Of a stretch of 34,696 nucleotides of DNA, positions 1 through 7,801 are shown one piece after another. Position numbers and translations under genes: made by a program. Under the pieces are notes generated by a model. The model searched no databases. It worked only from the letters and a program-made list of their open reading frames with translations, and was not told where the DNA came from. Source of the DNA: an uncultured Bacteroidales bacterium (GTDB lineage Bacteria; Bacteroidota; Bacteroidia; Bacteroidales; Paludibacteraceae); the NCBI GenBank assembly GCA_902769535.1, contig CACXPH010000021.1, positions 430 to 35,125 on the forward strand, written 5' to 3'. Within the stretch, counting starts at the first letter, position 1, and every line of letters starts with the position of its first letter.

Positions 1-747
1 ACTGTTGATATAATAATAATTGGATCGCGCGTAGCACGTATATTGTTTTAATGTCACTTTCTTGGTATGAATCATATACTCCGGACCGATATAGAGTTGC
101 CGTCCCGTCGGGGCAATCATATCATACTCTTCCAAAAAACGGTCGTTTGTTCCGTCCATGTCCTTACAGAGCTCCATTCTGGCTGCCATTTCAGACGCCG
201 GGTGAATCTCATAGATAATACGCTTGGAGAGAGTAGGTTCTGTAACCACACCGGATGGATTCCACGTAAAGTCATCCTTCCAAATAGATTGATCGCACGC
301 GATGCGATACACCGAATCGCCTTTATGCATCCGGTACTTTATTTCTATATAAGATACGTCTGACGTAGTTACGCGATCCGACGCGTAATCGCAAGCAAAC
401 CATCCGTAACTATTTTTCGGCTTGAATTTCCCTTGCGTCGTATCCTTTGCCCATGTGCTCTCAATACGATCTGAAGGAATAGCACGATCCGTATCGTAGT
501 TATACCACCTTACATAAGATATAAACGACGACCGCTCAGGACGATACAGATACACCCATTCATCCGGTTTCGCATAAAGGATCTGCTTCTCTGTGTGGAC
601 AGCCTGCATCCCGTTTTCCTGCAAAGCATCGTACATTCCCACTTTATGCACAAGGCTGAACTCAGCATGCACAGGTACCGATACGAATAAAAACATCCAC
701 AAAGGAGAAATACCTAAAAAGATCTTCTTTTTAAGACTAAATACCAT
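1..747 (-). CDS. Secreted protein, 3' end cut by the window edge
   Basis: An open frame of 249 codons runs from an ATG at 747 off the left edge with no stop, so only the N-terminal part is visible. Residues 1-29 form a signal peptide: a basic start (SLKKK), a hydrophobic stretch, and a cleavage-like VHA-E. The rest is rich in Tyr, Trp, Asp and Arg and has no catalytic motif I recognise. The style (for example YLYRPERSSFISYVRWYNYD) resembles long Bacteroidales surface proteins; that is an impression, not an identification. The ATG lies about 30 nt downstream of a clear Bacteroidetes promoter (778-809). The gene sits just downstream of a short AraC-type regulator and shares an upstream dyad with it, so it is probably a target of that regulator. 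Function is unknown. Confidence 0.8.
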   Translation of the reverse strand, partial: MVFSLKKKIFLGISPLWMFLFVSVPVHAEFSLVHKVGMYDALQENGMQAVHTEKQILYAKPDEWVYLYRPERSSFISYVRWYNYDTDRAIPSDRIESTWAKDTTQGKFKPKNSYGWFACDYASDRVTTSDVSYIEIKYRMHKGDSVYRIACDQSIWKDDFTWNPSGVVTEPTLSKRIIYEIHPASEMAARMELCKDMDGTNDRFLEEYDMIAPTGRQLYIGPEYMIHTKKVTLKQYTCYARSNYYYINS

Positions 748-777
748 AATTTACCTTTCTTGTACCAAAATTCGCTG

Positions 778-809
778 CAAAATTACTACTTTTGAAGGAT
801 ACGCGCAAA
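778..809 (-). promoter_or_regulatory. Bacteroidetes promoter for the secreted-protein gene
   Basis: On the minus strand the -7 box is TAATTTTG (778-785) and the -33 box is TTTG (806-809), with 20 nt between them. This matches the known TTTG / TAnnTTTG consensus. The start codon at 747 lies about 30 nt downstream. Confidence 0.85.
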
Positions 810-815
810 AAAGAA

Positions 816-850
816 TACCGCCCATTTGGGTGCGTCCCAAATAGGCGGTA
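816..850. promoter_or_regulatory. 35-bp dyad upstream of a promoter (operator or terminator)
   Basis: Left arm 816-830 (TACCGCCCATTTGGG) and right arm 836-850 (CCCAAATAGGCGGTA) match at 14 of 15 positions around a 5-nt spacer. Its 13-bp core (818-848) begins 8 nt beyond the -33 box of the promoter at 778-809. A related dyad lies in the same place upstream of the AraC gene (1406-1436). On the minus strand the odd pair is a G-U wobble and the arm is followed by TTCTTTTTT, so it could also end transcription of the AraC gene. Operator is my preferred reading because the arms are conserved between the two sites while the spacers are not. Confidence 0.65.
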
Positions 851-888
851 AAATTTGATGTAAAGTCTAATATATTAAGATCCAATAA

Positions 889-1317
889 TCATATGTTTCT
901 ATATTCAGAGGGAGTAATTCCGAAATATTGACGAAAGAGCCGACGAAGATTGTCCGGAGTCAATCCTACTTCTCCTGCTATTTTTACTATTGATTTATTA
1001 GGACTATTTTTCAATAAATCACATGCTATATCTATTCGGATCCGGTTGAGCCATTGCGGAAAGGAAAGCCCATTGGTGTTAGAACTTATGATCTTATTCA
1101 ACGAGTGCCGTGATAGTTTCATACGTGAAGCAAAGGTTTCTCGATCCATTTGCACATCCGCGTAGAGTTTTTCCTCAAAAACAGCAGTCATAATCCGCAA
1201 GTATTTATTCTTAAGATCCTCATCCTGAGGCGTTAATAAAGGTGCTTCATTACTGCTGCGCATCTTGTGAATCATTTTGACCACCTCTACAAGATTCTTT
1301 TTAATGACCTGACGCAT
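889..1317 (-). CDS. Short AraC-family transcriptional regulator
   Basis: The C-terminal half is an AraC-type DNA-binding domain. The first helix-turn-helix lies around residues 58-80 (RETFASRMKLSRHSLNKII). The second lies around 107-131 (SIVKIAGEVGLTPDNLRRLF), followed by the typical FGITPSEYR end. The first ~50 residues are too short for the usual sugar-binding or sensor domain, so the protein is probably a bare DNA-binding unit. I chose the ATG at 1317 (142 residues). A longer frame opens at 1368, but that codon lies inside the -7 box of the gene's own promoter (1366-1373) and cannot be transcribed from it. The gene has its own promoter and upstream dyad. It is followed by a secreted-protein gene with the same arrangement, which suggests autoregulation plus control of the neighbour. 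Confidence 0.85.
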   Translation of the reverse strand: MRQVIKKNLVEVVKMIHKMRSSNEAPLLTPQDEDLKNKYLRIMTAVFEEKLYADVQMDRETFASRMKLSRHSLNKIISSNTNGLSFPQWLNRIRIDIACDLLKNSPNKSIVKIAGEVGLTPDNLRRLFRQYFGITPSEYRNI

Positions 1318-1365
1318 AACAATAAAAATACGTTTAAACAGACTAATACTAACAAAAAATTTTTG

Positions 1366-1397
1366 CAAAATTAATACTTTTTACTGACATATGCAAA
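1366..1397 (-). promoter_or_regulatory. Promoter of the AraC-type gene
   Basis: The minus-strand -7 box is TAATTTTG (1366-1373) and the -33 box is TTTG (1394-1397), with 20 nt spacing. It rules out the longer start at 1368 for the AraC gene. Confidence 0.85.
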
Positions 1398-1405
1398 AAA
1401 CGTAT

Positions 1406-1436
1406 CCGCTCATTTGGGACACTCCCAAAATAGCGG
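1406..1436. promoter_or_regulatory. Second copy of the dyad, upstream of the AraC gene
   Basis: Arms 1406-1418 (CCGCTCATTTGGG) and 1424-1436 (CCCAAAATAGCGG) flank a 5-nt spacer and pair at 11 of 13 positions. Left-arm identity to the copy at 816-850 is 12/13 and right-arm identity 10/13, while the spacer matches at only 1/5. The dyad centre is 55 bp from the first base of the -7 box in both cases. Confidence 0.65.
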
Positions 1437-1476
1437 CATTTTATCGCAAATCTATGACGGAAAGTCAATATATAAC

Positions 1477-1555
1477 AAAAAAAACGTGAACTTACTGCAT
1501 TTGGTCCGTTCGGGCTACCACACCCATAGTGTCCAATATATACAGAAAGCTCACG
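1477..1555 (-). terminator. Strong intrinsic terminator downstream of nagB
   Basis: On the minus strand a 16-bp stem (1555-1540 with 1500-1485) has one mismatch and two G-U wobbles and is followed by eight U (1477-1484). The wobbles would be A-C mismatches on the other strand, so the RNA is read on the minus strand. The 39-nt loop has its own short pairing (TTGG/CCAA). It separates the sugar operon from the AraC gene. Confidence 0.8.
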
Positions 1556-1613
1556 TGCGTACGTGAGCGTTTTGCATCTATTATAGGAACACTAATAATT
1601 CAAGTTGTGGTAG
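1477..1613 (-). ncRNA. Candidate structured RNA with alternative folds
   Basis: The stretch between nagB and the AraC gene holds no ORF but has strong structure. One fold nests CTACCACA/TGTGGTAG (arms 1606-1613 and 1515-1522), AGTGTTCC/GGACACT (1586-1593 and 1528-1534, one bulge) and a perfect 8-bp hairpin GCTCACGT/ACGTGAGC (1549-1568). The other fold is the terminator at 1477-1555. It uses the ACGTGAGC strand, so the two cannot form together. The best upstream promoter candidate, GTTG at 1663-1666 with TAGCGTTTG at 1635-1643, is poor, so the RNA may be the 3' end of the nagB transcript. I do not recognise a known family. Further upstream, 1614-1781 holds only a small hairpin (GCGCAA/TTGCGC near 1662-1677). 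Confidence 0.45.
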
Positions 1614-1781
1614 ATGAACGAATCCCTAATAAAGCAAACGCTAATTATTATATGTCAGTGCGCAACGCTTTGCGCCTTTAAAATCGGTCAATAATAGCCG
1701 ATATATTTTTACCGTTTTATAATGCTGTCAATGCCTGCGGAGAGGATCATTTCAGCAAAAGCATGCTACAAACCGAGATAG

Positions 1782-2591
1782 TTACAGCAGCGTTTTCGGA
1801 TCGAGGTTGTTTTTCTCGATATCTTTGAAATAATTGAATGTACCTACTTTGAGTTCCTCGCACGCTGCCTCGTCGCAGACGATGATGCCGTGTTGGTGCA
1901 TCTGGAGAGCGGAAACAGTCCACATATGGCTGATCGGCTCCTCGATGGCGTGCTGCAACGCACGGGCTTTGTTATGGCCGTTGACCATGATCAGCACCTC
2001 TTTGGCGTCCATGACGGTTCCTACACCTACCGTGAGAGCTGTCTTGGGTACCTTGTTCACATCGTTGTCAAAGAAACGACTGTTGGCAATAATCGTATCC
2101 GTTGTCAGCTCTTTCTTTCGGGTTCGGCTGGTGAGTGACGAACCCGGTTCGTTAAATGCAATATGTCCGTCCGGTCCGATGCCGCCCAGGAAAAGATGGA
2201 TACCGCCGATATTCCGGATCTTCTCTTCGTATCGCGCACACTCGGCCACAAGGTCGTCGGCGTTGCCGTTGAGGATATTCACGTTCTCCTTGCGGATGTC
2301 GATATGATTGAAGAAGTTATTCCACATGAAGCTGTGATAGCTCTCGGGGTGCTCTTCGGGCAGACCCACATATTCGTCCATGTTGAAGGTCACTACATTA
2401 CGGAAAGACACTTTGCCTTCCTTGTTCAGTTTGATGAGGGCCTTGTACATGCCCAGAGGCGAACTGCCGGTCGGCAGCCCCAGTACAAACGGCGTGCCCT
2501 CTTTCGGACCGAACTCGTTGATACGTTTTGCTACATAATTCGCAGCCCACTGGCTCAGCAGGTCATACGAAGGTTCAATAATTACTCGCAT
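1782..2591 (-). CDS. nagB: Glucosamine-6-phosphate deaminase
   Basis: Cytoplasmic enzyme that converts glucosamine 6-phosphate to fructose 6-phosphate and ammonia, the last step that brings amino sugars into glycolysis. Its 269 residues match the usual family length (about 266). Family motifs are intact: the phosphate-binding loop [10 protein letters not shown] (38-47), the catalytic Asp72 in FNMDEYVGL, and [17 protein letters not shown] with Asp141, His143 and Glu148. It is the last gene of a three-gene operon after a YhcH-like gene and glgB, 43 nt downstream of glgB. Together with the YhcH-like protein it points to use of sialic acid or GlcNAc. No own promoter is visible. A terminator and structured RNA follow at 1477-1613. 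Confidence 0.97.
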   Translation of the reverse strand: MRVIIEPSYDLLSQWAANYVAKRINEFGPKEGTPFVLGLPTGSSPLGMYKALIKLNKEGKVSFRNVVTFNMDEYVGLPEEHPESYHSFMWNNFFNHIDIRKENVNILNGNADDLVAECARYEEKIRNIGGIHLFLGGIGPDGHIAFNEPGSSLTSRTRKKELTTDTIIANSRFFDNDVNKVPKTALTVGVGTVMDAKEVLIMVNGHNKARALQHAIEEPISHMWTVSALQMHQHGIIVCDEAACEELKVGTFNYFKDIEKNNLDPKTLL

Positions 2592-2634
2592 TTACTATTT
2601 ATGATTTCAATTTTCAAATTTATGGTTTCAAATT

Positions 2635-4695
2635 TTAGTCCAGTTTCTGCAATACCATCGCACAACGTGCCGGGATATACAGTTTGAGCCAGCCCTTGCC
2701 ATCCTTGTCATAGAGCGGATCGTAGTCGGTGAAGTGCTCCACGCTGTCGTCGTTGAGGCCGAAACCTGCAAACTCTTTGGCGTCGGTGTTCAGCACCACT
2801 TTGTACTTGCCCTTCGGCACAAGGATGCCGTAGTCCGCGAAGGACTTCTGGCCGTTCCAGTTGAAGATGAACAGCAGGTCGTTTCGCGAGTACGCCACTA
2901 CTTGGTCTCCCTCGTTGTCCCACCATTTCATTACCCACGGCAAGTGCTTGCCTACGTTGTATTTCTTCTCCTCGGCCGTCGGGTTCTGTGTGAGGATGTG
3001 TTTCTTGAGCAGATGGATCATCGCCTCGTCAAAGCGGTTGAGGTCCGCGAAGAAATAGTTGGGGTTATCCACCAGACTCCACTGACGACGCGCGTACTTA
3101 TAACTCCATCCGTTGCCCTCGCGCGGGAAATCAATCCACTCCGGATGACCGAACTCGTTGCCCATAAAGGTCAGGTATCCGCCATTAATGGTGGATGCGG
3201 TGATGAGTCGGATCATCTTATGCAGCGCAATACCGCGGTCGACCATATAGGTGGAATGACCATGCTCGAAATGCCAATACATGTCGGCGTCCACGAGGCG
3301 GAAGATAATCGTCTTATCACCCACCAGCGCCTGGTCATGACTCTCGGCGTACGAGATAGTCTTCTCGTCCTCACGGCGGTTAGTCATCTCGAACAGGATA
3401 TGACCGGCTTTCCAGTCCTCGTCCTTCACTTCCTTGATATACTTGATCCAGAAATCGGGAATACCCATCGCCAGACGATAATCAAAGCCCACGCCGCCGT
3501 CCGCTATCGGGCAAGCCAGACCCGGCATACCGCTCATCTCTTCGGCGATCGTGATCGCCTCGGGTTTCACTTCATGAATGAGTTTGTTAGCCAACGTGAG
3601 GTACATCAACGCATCGCCGTCTTCGTTACCGTTGAAGTAAGAAGGATAGCCGTTGAAGTCTTCGCCGAGACCGTGGCTGCGGTAGATCATCGAGGTCACA
3701 CCGTCGAAGCGGAAACCGTCGAAGTCGTACTCGTCAAGCCAGAACTTACAGTTACTCAGAAGGAAATGCAGCACTTCGTTCTTGCCATAGTTGAAGCAGA
3801 GGCTGTCCCAAGCCGGGTGCTCACGGCGACCACCGTCATGGAAATACTGATAGCCGGTACCGTCGAAGTTTCCAAGGCCTTCGAGCTCGTTCTTCACCGC
3901 ATGGCTGTGCACAAGGTCCATGATCACATGCATACCGCGACCGTGGGCATCATCGATAAGTGCTTTCAGTTCGTTCGGCGTACCGAAACGACTGCTGGCA
4001 GCGAAGAAGTTGGATACATGGTATCCGAACGAACCGTAGTACGGGTGTTCCTGGATCGCCATGATCTGCACGCAGTTATAACCCAACTCGGCGATACGCG
4101 GCAATACATCACGACGGAACTCCTCATAAGAGTTTACTTTCTCCTGCTCGGAACTCATGCCAATGTGGCACTCGTATATATAAAGCCCGCCTTTCTCTTT
4201 GAGTTTCTTTCCGCGGTTCTTCCACTGATATTCGGGTTCGTTCCACACCTGTGCGGAGAAGATCTTGGTCTGCTCGTCCTGCACCACGCGGCGCACGTAG
4301 GACGGGATACGCTCTCCGTAACCGCCGTTCCACTCGACGAGCAGTTTGTACATCTGGCCGTGCTGCATGGCTTTCTCCGGCAGTTGGGCTTCCCATACGC
4401 CGTTACCCACCGGTTGCAGACGATACGCCTCGTCCTTGCTCCAGTTGTTCATGTCGCCCTTGATATAGATGGCAGTGGCATTCGGAGCCCACTCGCGGAG
4501 CACCCAACCGGACTTTGTCCGGTGCAGACCGAAATAGAGGTAGCCGGTCGCCCATTGTGCCAACGACTGTCCGCCGGTCAACTCCGCTTCTTTATTGCGG
4601 GCGTAATCCGCGCGCGCCTGTAACGCACCCTCGTACGGTTGTAAATACGGATCGCGCGCTACGATCTTTAAGTGTTTTTCTTTCTTGGTTGCCAT
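2635..4695 (-). CDS. glgB: 1,4-alpha-glucan branching enzyme
   Basis: Transfers alpha-1,4 glucan segments to alpha-1,6 positions during glycogen synthesis; cytoplasmic. The protein has 686 residues. An N-terminal CBM48 lies about 45-135 (GYLYFGLHRT...WAPNATAIYIKGDMNNW). The GH13 catalytic barrel follows from about residue 170, with a C-terminal all-beta domain from about 585. Catalytic residues are Asp331 (GFRFDGVTSM), Glu385 (ITIAEEMSGMP) and the His453-Asp454 pair (YAESHDQALVGDK). The sequence resembles the eukaryote-like GBE1 type more than E. coli GlgB. It sits between a YhcH-like gene (41 nt upstream) and nagB (43 nt downstream). Both spacers are AT-rich with TTTCAAAT-like words and no visible promoter, so the three genes are probably one transcript. 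Confidence 0.96.
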   Translation of the reverse strand: MATKKEKHLKIVARDPYLQPYEGALQARADYARNKEAELTGGQSLAQWATGYLYFGLHRTKSGWVLREWAPNATAIYIKGDMNNWSKDEAYRLQPVGNGVWEAQLPEKAMQHGQMYKLLVEWNGGYGERIPSYVRRVVQDEQTKIFSAQVWNEPEYQWKNRGKKLKEKGGLYIYECHIGMSSEQEKVNSYEEFRRDVLPRIAELGYNCVQIMAIQEHPYYGSFGYHVSNFFAASSRFGTPNELKALIDDAHGRGMHVIMDLVHSHAVKNELEGLGNFDGTGYQYFHDGGRREHPAWDSLCFNYGKNEVLHFLLSNCKFWLDEYDFDGFRFDGVTSMIYRSHGLGEDFNGYPSYFNGNEDGDALMYLTLANKLIHEVKPEAITIAEEMSGMPGLACPIADGGVGFDYRLAMGIPDFWIKYIKEVKDEDWKAGHILFEMTNRREDEKTISYAESHDQALVGDKTIIFRLVDADMYWHFEHGHSTYMVDRGIALHKMIRLITASTINGGYLTFMGNEFGHPEWIDFPREGNGWSYKYARRQWSLVDNPNYFFADLNRFDEAMIHLLKKHILTQNPTAEEKKYNVGKHLPWVMKWWDNEGDQVVAYSRNDLLFIFNWNGQKSFADYGILVPKGKYKVVLNTDAKEFAGFGLNDDSVEHFTDYDPLYDKDGKGWLKLYIPARCAMVLQKLD

Positions 4696-4736
4696 GGTAT
4701 AAAAAATTTACAATTTCAAATATAAAATCTCAAATG

Positions 4737-5192
4737 TTAATTGTTAACGCGCGCTTTAACAATTAACTTCCTGTACTCCTTGCCCGGTGCGATACCCGGT
4801 TGGTGTGCATCGGACGGAAAGAAGACCGCGAAGTGTCCGGCGGGAACGGTGAACTTGGCGGTCGCCTTGTCACCGTAGAACTCTACGTCCTTGCCTTCGT
4901 CATACTCCTGCGTCACATCCTGGCAGTCCACCTGTGCCTTCCAACCCATTACCTCATCGCCTCCCAGCGGAATCTGGATATCGAGGTAGTCCTTATGCGC
5001 CTCCATGCGGCATTTGGACTCTTCCTTGCCCTTGAAATCCAAGATATTCACAAACAAGTCCTTACCATCCAGGTAAATCTTACATGCCGGCAGTTCCTCC
5101 AGGTCGTTGTCGTTGTAGAACTGCATAAATTCTTTCAATCCCGGTACGCTGTCGTAATACCAATCAGCGTTCTCTAATTTGTCGAGTATCAT
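4737..5192 (-). CDS. YhcH/YjgK/YiaL family cupin protein
   Basis: Small cupin-fold protein of the YhcH/YjgK/YiaL (DUF386) family. Members occur in sialic acid and other sugar-catabolism operons and are thought to act on sugar anomers or isomers. The family pattern is clear: MILDKLENADWYY at the start, EAHKDYLDIQIPLGGDEVMGW in the middle, FAVFFPSDAHQPGIAPG, and a K-IVKARV end. The conserved His/Glu/Asp positions that bind metal appear present. I place the start at 5192 (151 residues). An in-frame ATG at 5216 would leave only a few nucleotides of leader after the promoter at 5227-5258 and adds eight residues not typical of the family. This is the first gene of the operon with glgB and nagB. Confidence 0.9.
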   Translation of the reverse strand: MILDKLENADWYYDSVPGLKEFMQFYNDNDLEELPACKIYLDGKDLFVNILDFKGKEESKCRMEAHKDYLDIQIPLGGDEVMGWKAQVDCQDVTQEYDEGKDVEFYGDKATAKFTVPAGHFAVFFPSDAHQPGIAPGKEYRKLIVKARVNN

Positions 5193-5226
5193 ATAGTTTG
5201 TTTTTTGTTTGAACAAATTTTGCGTG

Positions 5227-5258
5227 CAAAATTACAATTTTTTTTGCATATATGCAAG
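5227..5258 (-). promoter_or_regulatory. Promoter of the yhcH-glgB-nagB operon
   Basis: The minus-strand -7 box is TAATTTTG (5227-5234) and the -33 box is CTTG (5255-5258), with 20 nt spacing. It interlocks with the divergent promoter at 5243-5274: each -33 box lies inside the other promoter's spacer. Confidence 0.75.
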
Positions 5259-5274
5259 ATTTTTTGTACTTTTG
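5243..5274 (+). promoter_or_regulatory. Promoter of the M13 peptidase gene
   Basis: Plus-strand -33 TTTG (5243-5246), 20 nt, -7 TACTTTTG (5267-5274). The start codon at 5299 is 24 nt downstream. It overlaps the divergent operon promoter, so RNA polymerase probably cannot occupy both at once. Confidence 0.85.
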
Positions 5275-5298
5275 CATTCGATTTTGAAAATTTATCGT

Positions 5299-7317
5299 AT
5301 GAAGAAACTTATTTTTACGCTGGCAGCGTTTGCGCTTATGACAACAGCATGCACAACCAAACAACAGACCACGGGTATTGACCCGGCTAACTTAGACACC
5401 ACGGCTATCCCGCAGAATGACTTCTATCAGTTCGCCTGCGGCGGATGGATGGCTAACAACCCGCTTACACCGGAATACAGTCGTTTCGGTTCGTTCGACA
5501 AACTCGGACTGCAGAACTTAGAGCAAGTGAACGGGCTGATCCAGGAACTGGCAGCCAAACAGCATAAACAAGGTTCGGTTGCCCAGAAGATCGGCGACAT
5601 GTACAATCTGGCGATGGACACCACTCGTCGCGATCAGGAAGGTATCGCACCCGTACAGCAGACCTTGGATGAGATAGCGGCTATCTCGACGCGTGAAGAG
5701 CTCTCAAAAGTGCTCGGCGCAGCGATGGACTACCAGCTGTGGGCCATGTATGTCGATGCCGATGCAATGAACAGCAGCATGAATATCCTCAACGAGTACC
5801 AAGCCGGTTTCTCGCTCGGAGAGAAAGAGTATTATATTGATGAGGACGAGCACACGCGTAGCATCCGCGAGGCGTACGTTGCGTACGTGGAGAAGTTATT
5901 CGGTCTGTTCGGATTTGCAGACGGTGCCGCGAAAGCGCAGACCGTGCTGCGCATGGAGACGCGTTTGGCGAAAGCGGCGTACAGCAATGTAGAACTTCGT
6001 GACCCGCAGCGCAACTACAACAAGATGAGTGTAGCCGAGTTGCAAGCGCTCGTTCCGCAAGTGGACTGGAGCGTCTATTTTGCGGCGCTTGGCGTGGAGA
6101 TCGACAGCCTGTCTATCGGTCAGATACCGCACCTGCAGGAAGCAGGACGTATGCTGGCAGACGAACCGCTGGAAGACCTGAAGACCTTGTTCACATGGCA
6201 AGTTATCGAAGGTGCTTCTTCGTACCTGACCACAGACATCTACATGACCACGTTCGATTTCTACGGACGTGTCTTATCCGGAACCGAAGAACCGCGTCCG
6301 CTGTGGAAACGTGCGGTAGGTGTCGTGAACGGTACGCTCGGCGAGGCGGTCGGTCAGATGTATGTAGCCAAGTACTTCCCGGAGGAGAACAAAGCGCGTA
6401 TGTTAGCACTCGTGAAGAACCTGCAGAAGGCACTCGGCATCCGCATCGAGAACCTGGCATGGATGAGCGACGAGACAAAAGCGAAAGCGCTGGAGAAACT
6501 GAACGCGATGACGATAAAGATCGGTTATCCGGACGAGTGGCGCGACTACAGCAAGCTCGACATTAACCCGGAGGACACCTATTACGCCAACCTGCAACGC
6601 GCCGCTAAGTTCGAGCAGGACTACAGCCTCAGCTATCTGGGCAAACCGGTAGATAAGAAGAAATGGTACATGACGCCGCAGACGGTGAACGCGTACTACA
6701 ACCCGTCGAGCAACGAGATCTGCTTCCCCGCAGGTATCCTCCAATACCCGTTCTTCGACATGAGCGCCGACGATGCGTTTAACTACGGTGCGATAGGTGT
6801 GGTCATCGGTCATGAGATGACGCACGGCTTCGACGATCAGGGTTGTCAGTTCGACAAGGACGGTAACATGGTCAACTGGTGGACGGCCGAAGACAAGGCG
6901 GCTTTCGACGCCCGCACCAAGGTGATGGAAGAGGCGTTCAACCGCATCGAGGTAGCACCGGGTGTACACGCGAACGGAGCGTTCACCTTAGGTGAGAACA
7001 TCGCTGACCACGGCGGACTGCAGGTGGCTTATCTGGCCTTCACGCTCAACGAAGAGGCGAAGCCGGAAGCAGAGCGTCTAACCACACGCGACGGCTTCAC
7101 ACCGGCACAACGGTTCTTCCTGGCCTACGCGAATGTATGGGCAGGAAACATCCGTCCGGAGGAGATCCTCCAACGCACGAAGAGCGACCCGCACTCGCTC
7201 GGTCGCTGGCGTGTCAACGGTGCCCTGCCGCAGATCAACGCTTGGTACGAGGCATGGAACGTGACGGAAGAGAGCCCGATGTACATTAAACCAGAGGACA
7301 GGGTGTCCATCTGGTAA
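5299..7317 (+). CDS. M13 family (neprilysin/PepO-like) metallopeptidase lipoprotein
   Basis: Zinc endopeptidase of the neprilysin family, probably anchored in the cell envelope and degrading small peptides. Its 672 residues match the usual M13 length. Residues 1-17 are a lipoprotein signal (MKKLIFTLAAFALMTTA) with acceptor Cys18. The zinc site is HEMTH at 505-509 (catalytic Glu506), with the third ligand Glu566 and Asp570 in ENIADHGG. The substrate-binding NAYY motif is at 464-467. The C-terminus (EDRVSIW) is typical of the family. I chose the ATG at 5299. The frame is open further upstream to 5209, but that stretch crosses the promoter and lacks a signal peptide. The gene stands alone, divergent from the sugar operon and closed by a terminator at 7321-7347. 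Confidence 0.95.
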   Translation: MKKLIFTLAAFALMTTACTTKQQTTGIDPANLDTTAIPQNDFYQFACGGWMANNPLTPEYSRFGSFDKLGLQNLEQVNGLIQELAAKQHKQGSVAQKIGDMYNLAMDTTRRDQEGIAPVQQTLDEIAAISTREELSKVLGAAMDYQLWAMYVDADAMNSSMNILNEYQAGFSLGEKEYYIDEDEHTRSIREAYVAYVEKLFGLFGFADGAAKAQTVLRMETRLAKAAYSNVELRDPQRNYNKMSVAELQALVPQVDWSVYFAALGVEIDSLSIGQIPHLQEAGRMLADEPLEDLKTLFTWQVIEGASSYLTTDIYMTTFDFYGRVLSGTEEPRPLWKRAVGVVNGTLGEAVGQMYVAKYFPEENKARMLALVKNLQKALGIRIENLAWMSDETKAKALEKLNAMTIKIGYPDEWRDYSKLDINPEDTYYANLQRAAKFEQDYSLSYLGKPVDKKKWYMTPQTVNAYYNPSSNEICFPAGILQYPFFDMSADDAFNYGAIGVVIGHEMTHGFDDQGCQFDKDGNMVNWWTAEDKAAFDARTKVMEEAFNRIEVAPGVHANGAFTLGENIADHGGLQVAYLAFTLNEEAKPEAERLTTRDGFTPAQRFFLAYANVWAGNIRPEEILQRTKSDPHSLGRWRVNGALPQINAWYEAWNVTEESPMYIKPEDRVSIW

Positions 7318-7320
7318 ACA

Positions 7321-7347
7321 AAAAGCCCGCGAGTTGCGGGCTTTTTT
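7321..7347. terminator. Bidirectional terminator between converging genes
   Basis: AAAAGCCCGC (7321-7330) and GCGGGCTTTT (7336-7345) flank a 5-nt loop, with A and T runs on either side, so it can end both the M13 peptidase transcript and the converging HIT gene. A perfect 14-bp palindrome, CACGTGATCACGTG, follows at 7354-7367; its role is unclear. Confidence 0.9.
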
Positions 7348-7368
7348 CGTGACCACGTGATCACGTGA

Positions 7369-7776
7369 TTAGAGTTTATCAATCGCCTCGGCGATCGAGT
7401 TGGCGATGAACGCCATCTCTTCAGCCGGAAGGGAGAGTTTGGGGTTGGTGAAGAGCATATCTTTCTCGCTGTTCATCGGCACGAGATGGATATGTACGTG
7501 GTTCACTTCCATGCCTAGCACGGCTACGCCGACACGCTTGCAAGCAGTAGCGGCTTTGATACCGCGTGCTACCTTGGCTGCGAAGGTAATCAGGCCTTGC
7601 AGTTGCTCGTCCGTGAGGTCGAAGATATAATCCGCTTCAGGTTCTGCGAGTTTCGGGATCACCAACGTATGACCTTTGGTCAGCGGGTTGATGTCCAGGA
7701 ACGCATAGTGCTTGTCGTCCTCAGCTACCTTGTAACTCGGGATCTCGCCCTTGATAATGCGTGTAAAGAGAGTCAT
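7369..7776 (-). CDS. HIT family (HINT-type) nucleotide hydrolase
   Basis: Histidine-triad protein, probably a nucleotide phosphoramidase of the HINT branch; cytoplasmic. The length of 135 residues is normal. The triad HVHIHLVP has His93, His95 and His97. The N-terminal FTRIIKGEIPSYKVAED and the GHTLVIPK segment are typical of HINT proteins. It follows greA by 25 nt and is transcribed in the same direction, so the two probably form an operon. The physiological substrate cannot be told from sequence. Confidence 0.95.
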   Translation of the reverse strand: MTLFTRIIKGEIPSYKVAEDDKHYAFLDINPLTKGHTLVIPKLAEPEADYIFDLTDEQLQGLITFAAKVARGIKAATACKRVGVAVLGMEVNHVHIHLVPMNSEKDMLFTNPKLSLPAEEMAFIANSIAEAIDKL

Positions 7777-7801
7777 AATAATAACGAATAAAGGTTATCG
7801 A

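Noticed and set aside
2734-4623. Long open frame on the strand opposite glgB
   Set aside because: It is the antisense of a clear GH13 enzyme, has no promoter or family motif, and such long shadows are expected opposite GC-biased third codon positions.
7354-7367. Perfect palindrome CACGTGATCACGTG as an operator
   Set aside because: It lies between two converging genes next to their shared terminator, away from any promoter, so a regulatory role is unlikely.
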